This document shows positions 14,912 through 20,892 of a stretch of 21,879 nt of DNA, piece by piece. The notes beneath the pieces were generated by a model. That model did not search any database, was not told where the DNA came from, and was given only the letters and a program-made list of their open reading frames with translations. Each line of letters opens with the position of its first letter. Position 1 is the stretch's first letter. The translations under genes and the position numbers were made by a program. The stretch covers positions 1 through 21,879 of the forward strand of contig DAOTWP010000312.1 in NCBI GenBank assembly GCA_034435675.1, given 5' to 3'. Origin of the DNA: DAOTWP01 sp034435675. GTDB taxonomy: Bacteria > Chloroflexota > Anaerolineae > Aggregatilineales > Phototrophicaceae.

Positions 14912-14955
14912 AAAACGCCGGGGCAGGGCAGATCAAGCGCTGCCGTGCCCCGGCG
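14912..14955 (-). terminator. rho-independent terminator after ctaD
   Basis: On the minus strand CGCCGGGGCACGGCAG (14955-14940) pairs with CTGCCCTGCCCCGGCG (14931-14916) with one mismatch and an eight-base loop, followed by TTTTGCTTT. It starts 11 bases after the ctaD stop and ends just before the Shine-Dalgarno of the NUDIX gene. This should end most ctaCD transcription or act as an attenuator for the downstream genes. Confidence 0.85.
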
Positions 14956-14966
14956 CAGGTCTGTTG

Positions 14967-16685
14967 CTAGTCCGCACCCTGCGGGGCGGTTCTGGCGGGC
15001 AGTGCTTCCCCACCATCACGCCCGGCGTTCAGCAGTGGGGCGTCGTACTGCTGCTCAATCTGCGCCAGATACGCCTGTGCTTCCTGTGTGCCGTAGCCGT
15101 AGGGATCGGGGAAGGGCACAGGATCGCCAACAAAATTGCTCACCGGCGGCGGTGAGGTCGTCGCCCATTCCAGCGTCAGAGCGCGCCAGGGGTTCGCCCC
15201 GGCAATCTTGCCGCGGAAGATGCTCCAAACCATGTTGTACAGCAGGATGAAGGTCGAAATGCCCAGCACAAATGCGGCGATGCTGACAATCACATTCACG
15301 CCCTGGAATGCGGGATCATAATACGCCACCCGGCGCGGCATGCCCAGCAGCCCAGCCATGTGCATCGGGAAAAACGTGAAGAAGAAACCGATATACGTCA
15401 GCGCGAAGTGCAGCCTGCCCATGCGTTCGTCGAGCATCCGCCCGGTGATCTTGGGCCACCAGTGGTAGATGCCGCCGTAAATGGCGAACACGCTGCCGCC
15501 AAACAGCACAAAGTGCAGGTGGCTGACCACAAAATAGGTGTCATGCACCTGCAAATTGAACGGCACTGCTGCCAGCATCACACCGCTGATGCCGCCGATG
15601 ACGAACATCGACAGGAAACCCAGCCCGAACAGCATCGCGCTGTTGAAGGCGATCTTGCCGCGCCACAGTGTACCCAGCCAGCCGAAGACCTTAATCCCGG
15701 TGGGCACGGCGATAATCATCGAGGTAATCATAAACGGAATGCGCAGTTCCGGTTGCAGGCTGGTGAACATGTGGTGCGCCCACACCGTGAAGCCGACGAT
15801 GGCGATTGCCATGCTGCTCAGCGCGATCATGCGATAGCCAAAAATTGGTTTGCGCGCATGCACCGAAAGCAGTTCTGACAGAATGCCAAAGCCCGGCAGC
15901 ACCATGATATACACGGCGGGATGGCTGTAGAACCAGAAGACATTCTGCCACAGCAGCACATCGCCCCCGTTTGCCGGGTCAAAGAACGTCGTGCCCGCCA
16001 CGCGATCCAGAATGAGCAGCGTCAGCGCACCTGCGAGGAACGGGGTCGCCATGACGATGATGATCGAGGTCGCAAACGTCGCCCAGACGAACAGCGGCAT
16101 CTGGAAGTAGCCCATGCCTGCCGGGCGCATGTTCATAATGGTCACGATGAAGTTGATCGCCCCCAGAATTGACGAGACGCCGATCAGATGCAGCGACAGC
16201 GCCCACAGCGTCTGCCCATCGGCACTGAAGGCGGTACTCAGCGGCGGGTAGCTGGTCCACCCGGCTTCCGGCGCGCCGACAAAGTAGCCCAGCAGCATCA
16301 GAATGCCGGCGGGCGGCAGCAGCCAGAAGGCAAAGGCATTCAGCCAGGGGAATGCCATGTCTTTTGCCCCCAGCATCAGCGGCACCAGATAATTGCCGAA
16401 GCCTGCCATCATCGGGACAACCCACAGGAAAATCATGACCGTGCCGTGAATGCTGAACAGCGAGTTATACGCCGTGCCGCTGACCATCACATCCAGGTCA
16501 GGCGTGAGCAGTTCGAGGCGGATAGCCATCGCCAGTGCGCCGCCGATGATGAAGAACGTCAGCGCAGTGACCATGTACTGCACGCCAATGATTTTATGGT
16601 CAACCGTCCAGCGCAGATACTCGCTGAACTTTGGACGGGCGGCGGGTCTGCGGACGCCCTCTAATGGAATAGAAACCGTTGCCAT
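14967..16685 (-). CDS. ctaD: cytochrome c oxidase subunit I (A2-type)
   Basis: A 572-aa, 12-helix catalytic subunit that holds haem a, haem a3 and CuB and reduces O2 to water while pumping protons. Ligands seen: H80 (SIHGTVMIF) and H391 for haem a; H389 (VVSHLHFVLF) for haem a3; H255, H304 and H305 (AHHMFTS) for CuB; Y259 is the cross-linked Tyr. The YSHPAVY motif (253-259) lacks the Glu of A1 oxidases and is typical of A2-type, Thermus caa3-like enzymes. The D-channel region NYLVPLMLGAKDMAFPWLN is present. The start has a GGAG nine bases upstream. It follows ctaC after a 299-base palindrome-rich spacer and is closed by a strong terminator. The C-terminus is a Pro-rich soluble tail. Confidence 0.97.
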   Translation of the reverse strand: MATVSIPLEGVRRPAARPKFSEYLRWTVDHKIIGVQYMVTALTFFIIGGALAMAIRLELLTPDLDVMVSGTAYNSLFSIHGTVMIFLWVVPMMAGFGNYLVPLMLGAKDMAFPWLNAFAFWLLPPAGILMLLGYFVGAPEAGWTSYPPLSTAFSADGQTLWALSLHLIGVSSILGAINFIVTIMNMRPAGMGYFQMPLFVWATFATSIIIVMATPFLAGALTLLILDRVAGTTFFDPANGGDVLLWQNVFWFYSHPAVYIMVLPGFGILSELLSVHARKPIFGYRMIALSSMAIAIVGFTVWAHHMFTSLQPELRIPFMITSMIIAVPTGIKVFGWLGTLWRGKIAFNSAMLFGLGFLSMFVIGGISGVMLAAVPFNLQVHDTYFVVSHLHFVLFGGSVFAIYGGIYHWWPKITGRMLDERMGRLHFALTYIGFFFTFFPMHMAGLLGMPRRVAYYDPAFQGVNVIVSIAAFVLGISTFILLYNMVWSIFRGKIAGANPWRALTLEWATTSPPPVSNFVGDPVPFPDPYGYGTQEAQAYLAQIEQQYDAPLLNAGRDGGEALPARTAPQGAD

Positions 16686-16733
16686 GTCAATCAGACTCCT
16701 GTGATACCCTCTTTGAGCATGAAATCAACTGGT

Positions 16734-16752
16734 GGGCACAGCGGCTGTGCCC
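16734..16752. repeat. perfect hairpin GGGCACAG-CGG-CTGTGCCC
   Basis: Eight-base arms with a three-base loop, in the leader region of ctaD. It is the first of five palindromes in this spacer. Because it lies about 50 bases before the ctaD start it would be in the mRNA leader if the promoter is upstream. Confidence 0.6.
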
Positions 16753-16785
16753 ATAGGTGTTGTTGGAAAAGCCGGCTTTGTACAG

Positions 16786-16857
16786 GCAAGGCATGCCGCG
16801 CCTTGCGGCTTATGGACAAATCAAAATGAATGCTCCGCAGATGCGGACTGAACATTC
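16786..16857. repeat. two further palindromes in the ctaC-ctaD spacer
   Basis: GCAAGGC/GCCTTGC (16786-16792 with 16800-16806) enclose a seven-base loop. GAATG/CATTC (16828-16832 with 16853-16857) enclose a second pair, CCGC-AGAT-GCGG (16835-16846). Neither has a T-run on either side. They look like relics of the same repeat group as the stronger hairpin beside them. Confidence 0.5.
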
Positions 16858-16871
16858 GTGATTTCTTTCGT

Positions 16872-16896
16872 AGGGGCGGGTCTCAGACCCGCCCCT
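16872..16896. repeat. perfect 25-bp GC-rich palindrome (AGGGGCGGGTCT arms)
   Basis: Arms of 12 bases, AGGGGCGGGTCT and AGACCCGCCCCT, are fully complementary around a single base. Flanks CGT and GCAA continue the frame seen at 12749-12778. On the minus strand it lies just after ctaC, so it could help end that transcript, although no T-run follows. From memory it belongs to a type of GC-rich palindrome dispersed in many Chloroflexi-like genomes. Confidence 0.7.
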
Positions 16897-16936
16897 GCAA
16901 AGGCGGCAGAATTTTCAGACAGCCGCTCTTCGTTAT

Positions 16937-16962
16937 GAACAAGGGGATGAATCCCATTTGTT
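16937..16962. repeat. 'CAAGGGGAT..ATCCC' palindrome downstream of ctaC
   Basis: GAACAAGGGGAT followed by GAATCCCATTTGTT forms a palindrome closely related to the element at 1800-1825. It lies 23 bases after the ctaC stop (minus strand). The adjacent AACCTGATTGATTTTTC is also shared, inverted, with the spacer at 12728-12745. Confidence 0.55.
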
Positions 16963-16984
16963 GGCAACCTGATTGATTTTTCCA

Positions 16985-18448
16985 TTAGCTGCCCGGCGTT
17001 GCTTCTGCCGTTGCTTCGGGCGCTGCGTCGGGCGTTGCCTCAGCCGCTGTTTCGGGCGCTGCTTCAGCCGTCGCTTCAGCCGTTGCCTCAGCCGCTGTTT
17101 CGGGCGCTGCTTCAGCCGTTGCTTCGGGTGCTGCTTCAGCAGACGTCCCGGTGAGCGCTTCAAACTGCGCCTGATCTACCGTACAGGCAGGTTCACCGCT
17201 TGCCGTCTGCCCGCACAGATAGGCGACAATCGCCAGATGATCTACTTCGGGCATTGGCTGCCACAGTGCATCGCCGTTGTCCTCGAAGTAGTAGTGTGGC
17301 ATGATGCCGCCATTAAAACCGGGAACGAGATAGCCATTCGGGTTGTAAAGCGAGCTGTAGAGATAATCGTAAGCGCTGACCCCTGGCTGGCGGTTGGCAG
17401 CGCGATCCCCAATGCCGTTCAGGTTCGGACCGGTTTGCCCCATCCAGCCCAGTGCGTCCAGCGTATGGCAGCCAGCGCAGGCATAGACCTCGCCATTGAA
17501 GCCGCCCCCCTGACGCAGCACCTGTTCGCCGCGCGCTGCGGGGTCGGCAGGCGGGTTCAGCACACGATCCACCGCGGGGTTGTAGAAGTTTTCAAGGTAC
17601 TGGTCTTCGTTTTCCCAGATGATAATATAGCTGAACATCTGCCCATGTCCGCCGCCGCACAGTTCCGCACAGACCACGCGGTATTCCAGCGGGTAGGTCG
17701 CGCCTTCAACGGCAACGGGGGTAAAGCGCAGGGTTGTTGTCCGTCCGGGGATCAGGTCCTGTTTGAGGCGCAGTGCCGGCACCCAGAAGGCGTGAATCAC
17801 ATCTGCGGACTGCATTTCCAGCACCACATGCTGCCCGATATAGACGTGCAGCCGCCCATCGGAGAATGTCGTCACGGGGGGCCAGGCTTCTGCGGGGGCT
17901 TCACCTTCGGCGGCGTCCGCTTCTGTTTCCGCGCCGGTGTCCTGCACCATGACGGTTTCTGCCGTGCTGTCGCCCTGCACCGCTTGCGCGTCATCCGGCG
18001 GGGTGTAGGGATAGGCGAAGTTCCACACAAAGCGCTGCCCGGTCACATAAATGACCGTCTCGTTGTCCTGCTCGGTTTGCAGGTCCGTCCACACACTGTA
18101 AGCATAGATTGCCAGCACGGTGACGATGATTGCCGGGATAATCGTCCAGGTGATTTCCAGCACCACGCTGCCGTGCATGGGTGGACCATCGCTGGCATCT
18201 CCCGGTCTGCGCCGAAAGTGTACAATCGAGTAGATGAGCAGCCCCTGCACGAGGAAGAAGATTGCCCCGCCGATGAACAGCATGAACCGGAACAGACCGT
18301 CAATCTGGCGCGCACCGGCGGACGCTTGATCGGGCAATGCCAGCGGCGATAACTGCGCCAGCAGCCAGCCGCCCAACACCAACCCCGCGCCCGCAGCCAC
18401 CAGATACACCAGATTAAGGTTGCGTTCGTTTGTGTTTCCACGCTTCAT
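16985..18448 (-). CDS. ctaC: cytochrome c oxidase subunit II fused to cytochrome c (caa3-type)
   Basis: A 487-aa subunit II that accepts electrons at CuA. Three hydrophobic stretches (about 11-31, 52-77, 97-119) precede an extracytoplasmic cupredoxin domain. CuA ligands are visible: H219 (VIHAFWVPAL), then C260-x-E262-x-C264-x3-H268-x2-M271 in CAELCGGGHGQM. A C-terminal cytochrome c domain has ACAGCH (C324, C327, H328), with M382 or M399 as axial ligand. The domain is interrupted at about 150-196 by an acidic insert rich in Asp, Glu and Ala, absent from typical CtaC. Residues 435-487 are a repetitive Ala/Thr/Glu/Pro tail. First gene of the cluster; ATG at 18448 is the only sensible start, with TAGGAT about 13 bases upstream. 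Confidence 0.97.
   Translation of the reverse strand: MKRGNTNERNLNLVYLVAAGAGLVLGGWLLAQLSPLALPDQASAGARQIDGLFRFMLFIGGAIFFLVQGLLIYSIVHFRRRPGDASDGPPMHGSVVLEITWTIIPAIIVTVLAIYAYSVWTDLQTEQDNETVIYVTGQRFVWNFAYPYTPPDDAQAVQGDSTAETVMVQDTGAETEADAAEGEAPAEAWPPVTTFSDGRLHVYIGQHVVLEMQSADVIHAFWVPALRLKQDLIPGRTTTLRFTPVAVEGATYPLEYRVVCAELCGGGHGQMFSYIIIWENEDQYLENFYNPAVDRVLNPPADPAARGEQVLRQGGGFNGEVYACAGCHTLDALGWMGQTGPNLNGIGDRAANRQPGVSAYDYLYSSLYNPNGYLVPGFNGGIMPHYYFEDNGDALWQPMPEVDHLAIVAYLCGQTASGEPACTVDQAQFEALTGTSAEAAPEATAEAAPETAAEATAEATAEAAPETAAEATPDAAPEATAEATPGS
16988..17146 (-). repeat. imperfect 12/15-bp tandem repeats coding for the CtaC tail
   Basis: Short units built from GCTGAAGCAACG and GCGCCCGAAGCA repeat about a dozen times on the minus strand and encode A-E-A-T and A-A-P-E. 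All units are multiples of three, so the frame is kept. Such a tail is likely disordered. Confidence 0.7.
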
Positions 18449-18470
18449 AGCACAACACTATCCTACTCAA

Positions 18471-18482
18471 ATAAACCTGCAT
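18471..18482 (+). repeat. direct repeat ATAAACCTGCAT, copy 1
   Basis: Twelve identical bases shared with the copy at 18767-18778; beyond them GGT against CGT continues the likeness. This copy lies 22 bases before the ctaC start codon. Confidence 0.55.
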
Positions 18483-18732
18483 GGTAACCGATGAGGATTT
18501 CGTGAGTGTTAGCCCCAATTGTGGGTACTGTGATTTTCGCAGGCGTCCTGAGTACACCAACAGCATAGCCCCACATGCCGTTCCTGTGGCACAGGCAGCA
18601 AAATGCGCCGCCGCCTGTTCCCGAATCGCAGTCCGATACTACTCAACCGATAACGATAATGCTATAGGGTGCTGTCCAGCTTTGTTAATTTCTGCACAAA
18701 TCACCCCCTGATTTTACATGCTCATCTGCCCT

Positions 18733-18762
18733 TTGACAAGCAGCAGGCAATTTGTCTAAAGT
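18733..18762 (+). promoter_or_regulatory. sigma70-type promoter of the FHA gene
   Basis: A perfect TTGACA (18733-18738) is followed after 18 bases by TAAAGT (18757-18762, four of six matches). Transcription would start near 18769, inside the second ATAAACCTGCAT copy, leaving a leader of about 85 bases. Confidence 0.6.
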
Positions 18763-18766
18763 ATCC

Positions 18767-18778
18767 ATAAACCTGCAT
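18767..18778 (+). repeat. direct repeat ATAAACCTGCAT, copy 2
   Basis: Identical to 18471-18482. It overlaps the expected transcription start of the FHA gene, which makes a regulator-binding site possible. Confidence 0.55.
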
Positions 18779-18852
18779 CGTGTTAAAATCAGGATTGAAG
18801 GACTGCTGCCGTTGTTGCCGCTGTCCCCCCAAATCCTGAGCAACGATCAGTT

Positions 18853-19233
18853 ATGCAATTGCTACAAACAACTATGGGCAATATAGCATTCGCAATCGAG
18901 ATTGTACCGCAACATGGGCAGTCGCGTCACATTTCTCTAATCAAACTCAATCGCTTGCGGCTGGTAGTTGGGCGCAGCCCGCGTCACAGCGACATCGTGC
19001 TTAACGACGCGCGCGTCTCGCGGGTGCATCTGCGGCTGGATGCCAGCAGCGGCACTACCCTGCTGCTGACCGACCTCTACAGCGCCAACGGCACGCTGCT
19101 GGAACACAACACCCTGGTGCCGAACACGCCGACGCCCTGGCAGATTGGGCAGGTGGTGACCATTGGCGACACGCGCCTGTTCCTGTGGGAAGACGACCCC
19201 GGCGGCGACGAAACCCCGCTGACGCTGCCCTGA
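18853..19233 (+). CDS. FHA-domain protein
   Basis: A 126-aa protein made almost entirely of one forkhead-associated domain, which binds phosphothreonine peptides. The core residues are present: G40-R41 (VVGRSPRHSDIVL), S56-R57-x-H59 (ARVSRVHLRL) and N79-G80-T81 (YSANGTLLEHN). ATG at 18853 is taken as the start; ATG at 18874 would remove seven residues and is also possible. There is no kinase or output domain, so it is probably an adaptor for a Ser/Thr kinase pathway. A promoter lies 90 bases upstream. The next genes on the strand encode HEAT and GAF proteins, which supports a signalling role. Confidence 0.9.
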   Translation: MQLLQTTMGNIAFAIEIVPQHGQSRHISLIKLNRLRLVVGRSPRHSDIVLNDARVSRVHLRLDASSGTTLLLTDLYSANGTLLEHNTLVPNTPTPWQIGQVVTIGDTRLFLWEDDPGGDETPLTLP

Positions 19234-19611
19234 GTGCCAGCCATGCCGCGCGCGAACCATGCGCAGGACTTTCGCCTGTAGGGTTGCGGACACGGGGATT
19301 AATCACCCTGGTCAGGCAAGCATTTGCTCAGAAGGTGAATGTACTAACCGTGAGTCGTCAATGATTTTCGCGCGGGGCACTGCATGCGTTGCCCCTCGAC
19401 AGGCAGCACGGCAAATGCAGCCAGCCCGTTCCATAAGAAGTGTGTTGATTCCTGCCGCTGCCGCGTAAGCCGACCCCGCCTGACCGCTTCTAGACACTAC
19501 AGCGTGTAGGCAGACGACTGGCGCACCTGCCCCGCGTGCTGTATCCACCCTCAACTGACCCGTCAAACGTGTTATAATCGTCATATTCCCGAAAGGTGTG
19601 TACATACAGGT
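19234..19611. other. 378-base spacer with palindromes and a promoter
   Basis: No gene is apparent. GGGGATTAATCACCC at 19294-19308 resembles the core of the 1800 element. GGGGCA-CTGCATGCGT-TGCCCC at 19374-19395 is a near-palindrome centred on GCATGC, like the 12.75-kb one. A CTACA-GCG-TGTAG hairpin lies near 19497-19509, and a promoter at the end. Short frames here (such as 19259-19468) show no protein-like character. Confidence 0.55.
19570..19578 (+). promoter_or_regulatory. extended -10 promoter of the HEAT gene
   Basis: TGTTATAAT gives a perfect TATAAT (19573-19578) with the TGn extension. TCAACT 16 bases upstream is a poor -35, which is usual for extended -10 promoters. The start codon is 33 bases downstream. 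Confidence 0.55.
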
Positions 19612-20313
19612 ATGTGGACCATGATGCATGACTCCGAAATCCAGCGGGCTATTGGGCTGCTCAGCAGCTACGATCCCGATGAACGCGCGGCGGCGATTGA
19701 CACACTCGCGCAAGCCGCCTACAGCCCGGCAGTGCCGCAGCTTGAAGGAGCGCTGACCGACGAGACCGCCCTGGTGCGTTACAAGGCGGCGCTGGCGCTT
19801 GCCAAAGTCCCGCGTGAACGCAGTGTGCCGGGGCTGCTGGGGGCGCTGCGCGATGATGACCTGTGGGTGCGCATGGCGGCGGCAAACGCGCTGATTCGCA
19901 TTGGCGAACCTGCCCTGAATGGGCTGATTGACGCGCTGCTCAGCGAGAACAAGCTGGTGCGCCGTGCCGCAGCAAAGGCAATCGGTAAAATTGCGCTGAC
20001 GCTGAAGCAGTTGGCAGCCGACTGCGACCCCGTGCCGGGGCTGCGCGTGGCACTACTTGACGTTGACCCGGAAGTACGCCGGTTTGCGGCAGAAGCGCTG
20101 GGGCGCACCGGCAGTGGTGGCACAGCGTCCGCGCTGGGCGACGCCCTGCGTGACCGCGATACCAGAGTGCGCGAAACAGCGGCACGCGCGCTGCAAACGC
20201 TCGGTGACTCCGGCGTCTCCGTACTGCTCGAAGCGCTGGCAGACCCCGACCCCCAGGTAGGCATGGTTGCTATCTTTGCCCTCAGGGATATGGGCTACCA
20301 GCCCGGCGATTAG
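19612..20313 (+). CDS. HEAT-repeat protein
   Basis: A 233-aa all-helical protein built from about six HEAT/PBS-lyase-type repeats of about 31 residues. Recurrent turns are D-x-x-x-x-V-R-x-x-A-A-x-A-L, for example DDDLWVRMAAANALIRIG, SENKLVRRAAAKAIGKI, DVDPEVRRFAAEALGRTG and DRDTRVRETAARALQTLG. Such proteins are scaffolds for protein-protein contact; some act on phycobilins, but there is nothing here to suggest that. ATG at 19612 is used; ATGs at 19621 and 19624 are alternatives. A strong terminator follows. Its neighbours, a one-domain FHA protein upstream and a short HEAT protein downstream, suggest a scaffold in one signalling module. Confidence 0.85.
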   Translation: MWTMMHDSEIQRAIGLLSSYDPDERAAAIDTLAQAAYSPAVPQLEGALTDETALVRYKAALALAKVPRERSVPGLLGALRDDDLWVRMAAANALIRIGEPALNGLIDALLSENKLVRRAAAKAIGKIALTLKQLAADCDPVPGLRVALLDVDPEVRRFAAEALGRTGSGGTASALGDALRDRDTRVRETAARALQTLGDSGVSVLLEALADPDPQVGMVAIFALRDMGYQPGD

Positions 20314-20340
20314 TCCGCAGGCAGCAGAAAGAAGCACACA

Positions 20341-20382
20341 ACACGGGCACGCCGCCGCGTGCCCGGTGTTTGCTGTGTTTTT
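20341..20382 (+). terminator. rho-independent terminator after the HEAT gene
   Basis: ACAC-GGGCACGC (20341-20352) pairs with GCGTGCCC-GGTGT (20357-20369) around a CGCC loop with one bulge, followed by TTTGCTGTGTTTTT. It sits 27 bases after the stop. Confidence 0.85.
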
Positions 20383-20393
20383 ACACACAATTG

Positions 20394-20424
20394 TTGACCG
20401 GCGCTTCGCAAAATAGCGTATGAT
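20394..20424 (+). promoter_or_regulatory. possible promoter of the short HEAT gene
   Basis: TTGACC (20394-20399) and TATGAT (20419-20424) are separated by 19 bases, one or two more than ideal. The start codon is 42 bases downstream. A promoter is expected here because of the terminator just upstream. Confidence 0.45.
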
Positions 20425-20465
20425 AAAAATGAGAGGATTTTGACGGCTTTGTAAGGAACCTATCC

Positions 20466-20795
20466 ATGACTAACCCGCAAGAGCTGCAACCGCTGCTCGC
20501 GGCGCTGAGCAGCGCTGACACCGACACCTGCGTGAACGCGGTCCGTCAGCTTGGCGACCTCAAACATGCCCCCGCAGTTGCCCAACTGGCGGCGCTGCGC
20601 CACGACGAACGCTGGCAGGTGCGCCGGGCGGCGGAACAGGCGCTGCGGCAAATTGGCACCGAAGACGCCCATGCCGCATTGAACGACACCGAACCCCAGC
20701 CGGACGAGATGGTCAGCACCGATAAAGCACAGCGCATTTTCCGCAAGATTGCCGGGGACAGTGCCGCTAAACAGACGCCCACCCGGGGCGAGTAA
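20466..20795 (+). CDS. short HEAT-repeat protein
   Basis: A 109-aa protein with two HEAT-like helical pairs: LQPLLAALSSADTDTCVNAV with RQLGDLKHAPAVAQLAAL, then RHDERWQVRRAAEQALRQIG. A charged linker (residues about 70-85) leads to a last helix (STDKAQRIFRKIAGDSA). AAGGAAC lies eight bases before ATG 20466. It is far shorter than the upstream HEAT protein and may be an adaptor. The partner is unknown. The next gene begins 97 bases downstream on the same strand. Confidence 0.75.
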   Translation: MTNPQELQPLLAALSSADTDTCVNAVRQLGDLKHAPAVAQLAALRHDERWQVRRAAEQALRQIGTEDAHAALNDTEPQPDEMVSTDKAQRIFRKIAGDSAAKQTPTRGE

Positions 20796-20814
20796 GCACA
20801 CCCGGTTCTACAAA

Positions 20815-20839
20815 AAGCGTACAACAGCCAGGTACGCTT
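20815..20839. repeat. hairpin AAGCGTAC / GTACGCTT
   Basis: Eight-base arms enclose AACAGCCAG between the short HEAT gene and the GAF gene. The right arm continues as CGCTTGTTCGG, a string also found in the 1800 and 4480 elements. No T-run follows, so termination is uncertain. Confidence 0.5.
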
Positions 20840-20892
20840 GTTCGGTGATATGATGTTTTGCTTCAGGGCTTACATGGGCAGGAAGTAACACA

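Larger units (their letters stand above)
18449..18852. other. 404-base divergent promoter region between ctaC and the FHA gene
   Basis: This spacer separates the ctaC start (minus) from the FHA gene start (plus). It holds a convincing plus-strand promoter and two copies of ATAAACCTGCAT. I see no gene: a 76-codon frame at 18481-18711 is Cys/Ala-rich with no Shine-Dalgarno and no recognisable feature. The ctaC promoter should be here on the minus strand, but no clear -10/-35 pair stood out. Confidence 0.6.

Noticed and set aside
16988..17146. Short regular repeats that could suggest a CRISPR array
   Set aside because: Units are contiguous, 12-15 bases long, in frame and encode the CtaC tail; there are no spacers.
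16973..18352. 459-codon plus-strand open frame opposite ctaC
   Set aside because: Long only because GC-rich codons of ctaC leave the antisense frame open; its translation is Cys/Arg/His-rich with no domain, while ctaC on the other strand has every expected ligand.
18481..18711. 76-codon plus-strand frame in the ctaC/FHA spacer
   Set aside because: No Shine-Dalgarno, odd composition, and it lies before the likely promoter of the FHA gene.
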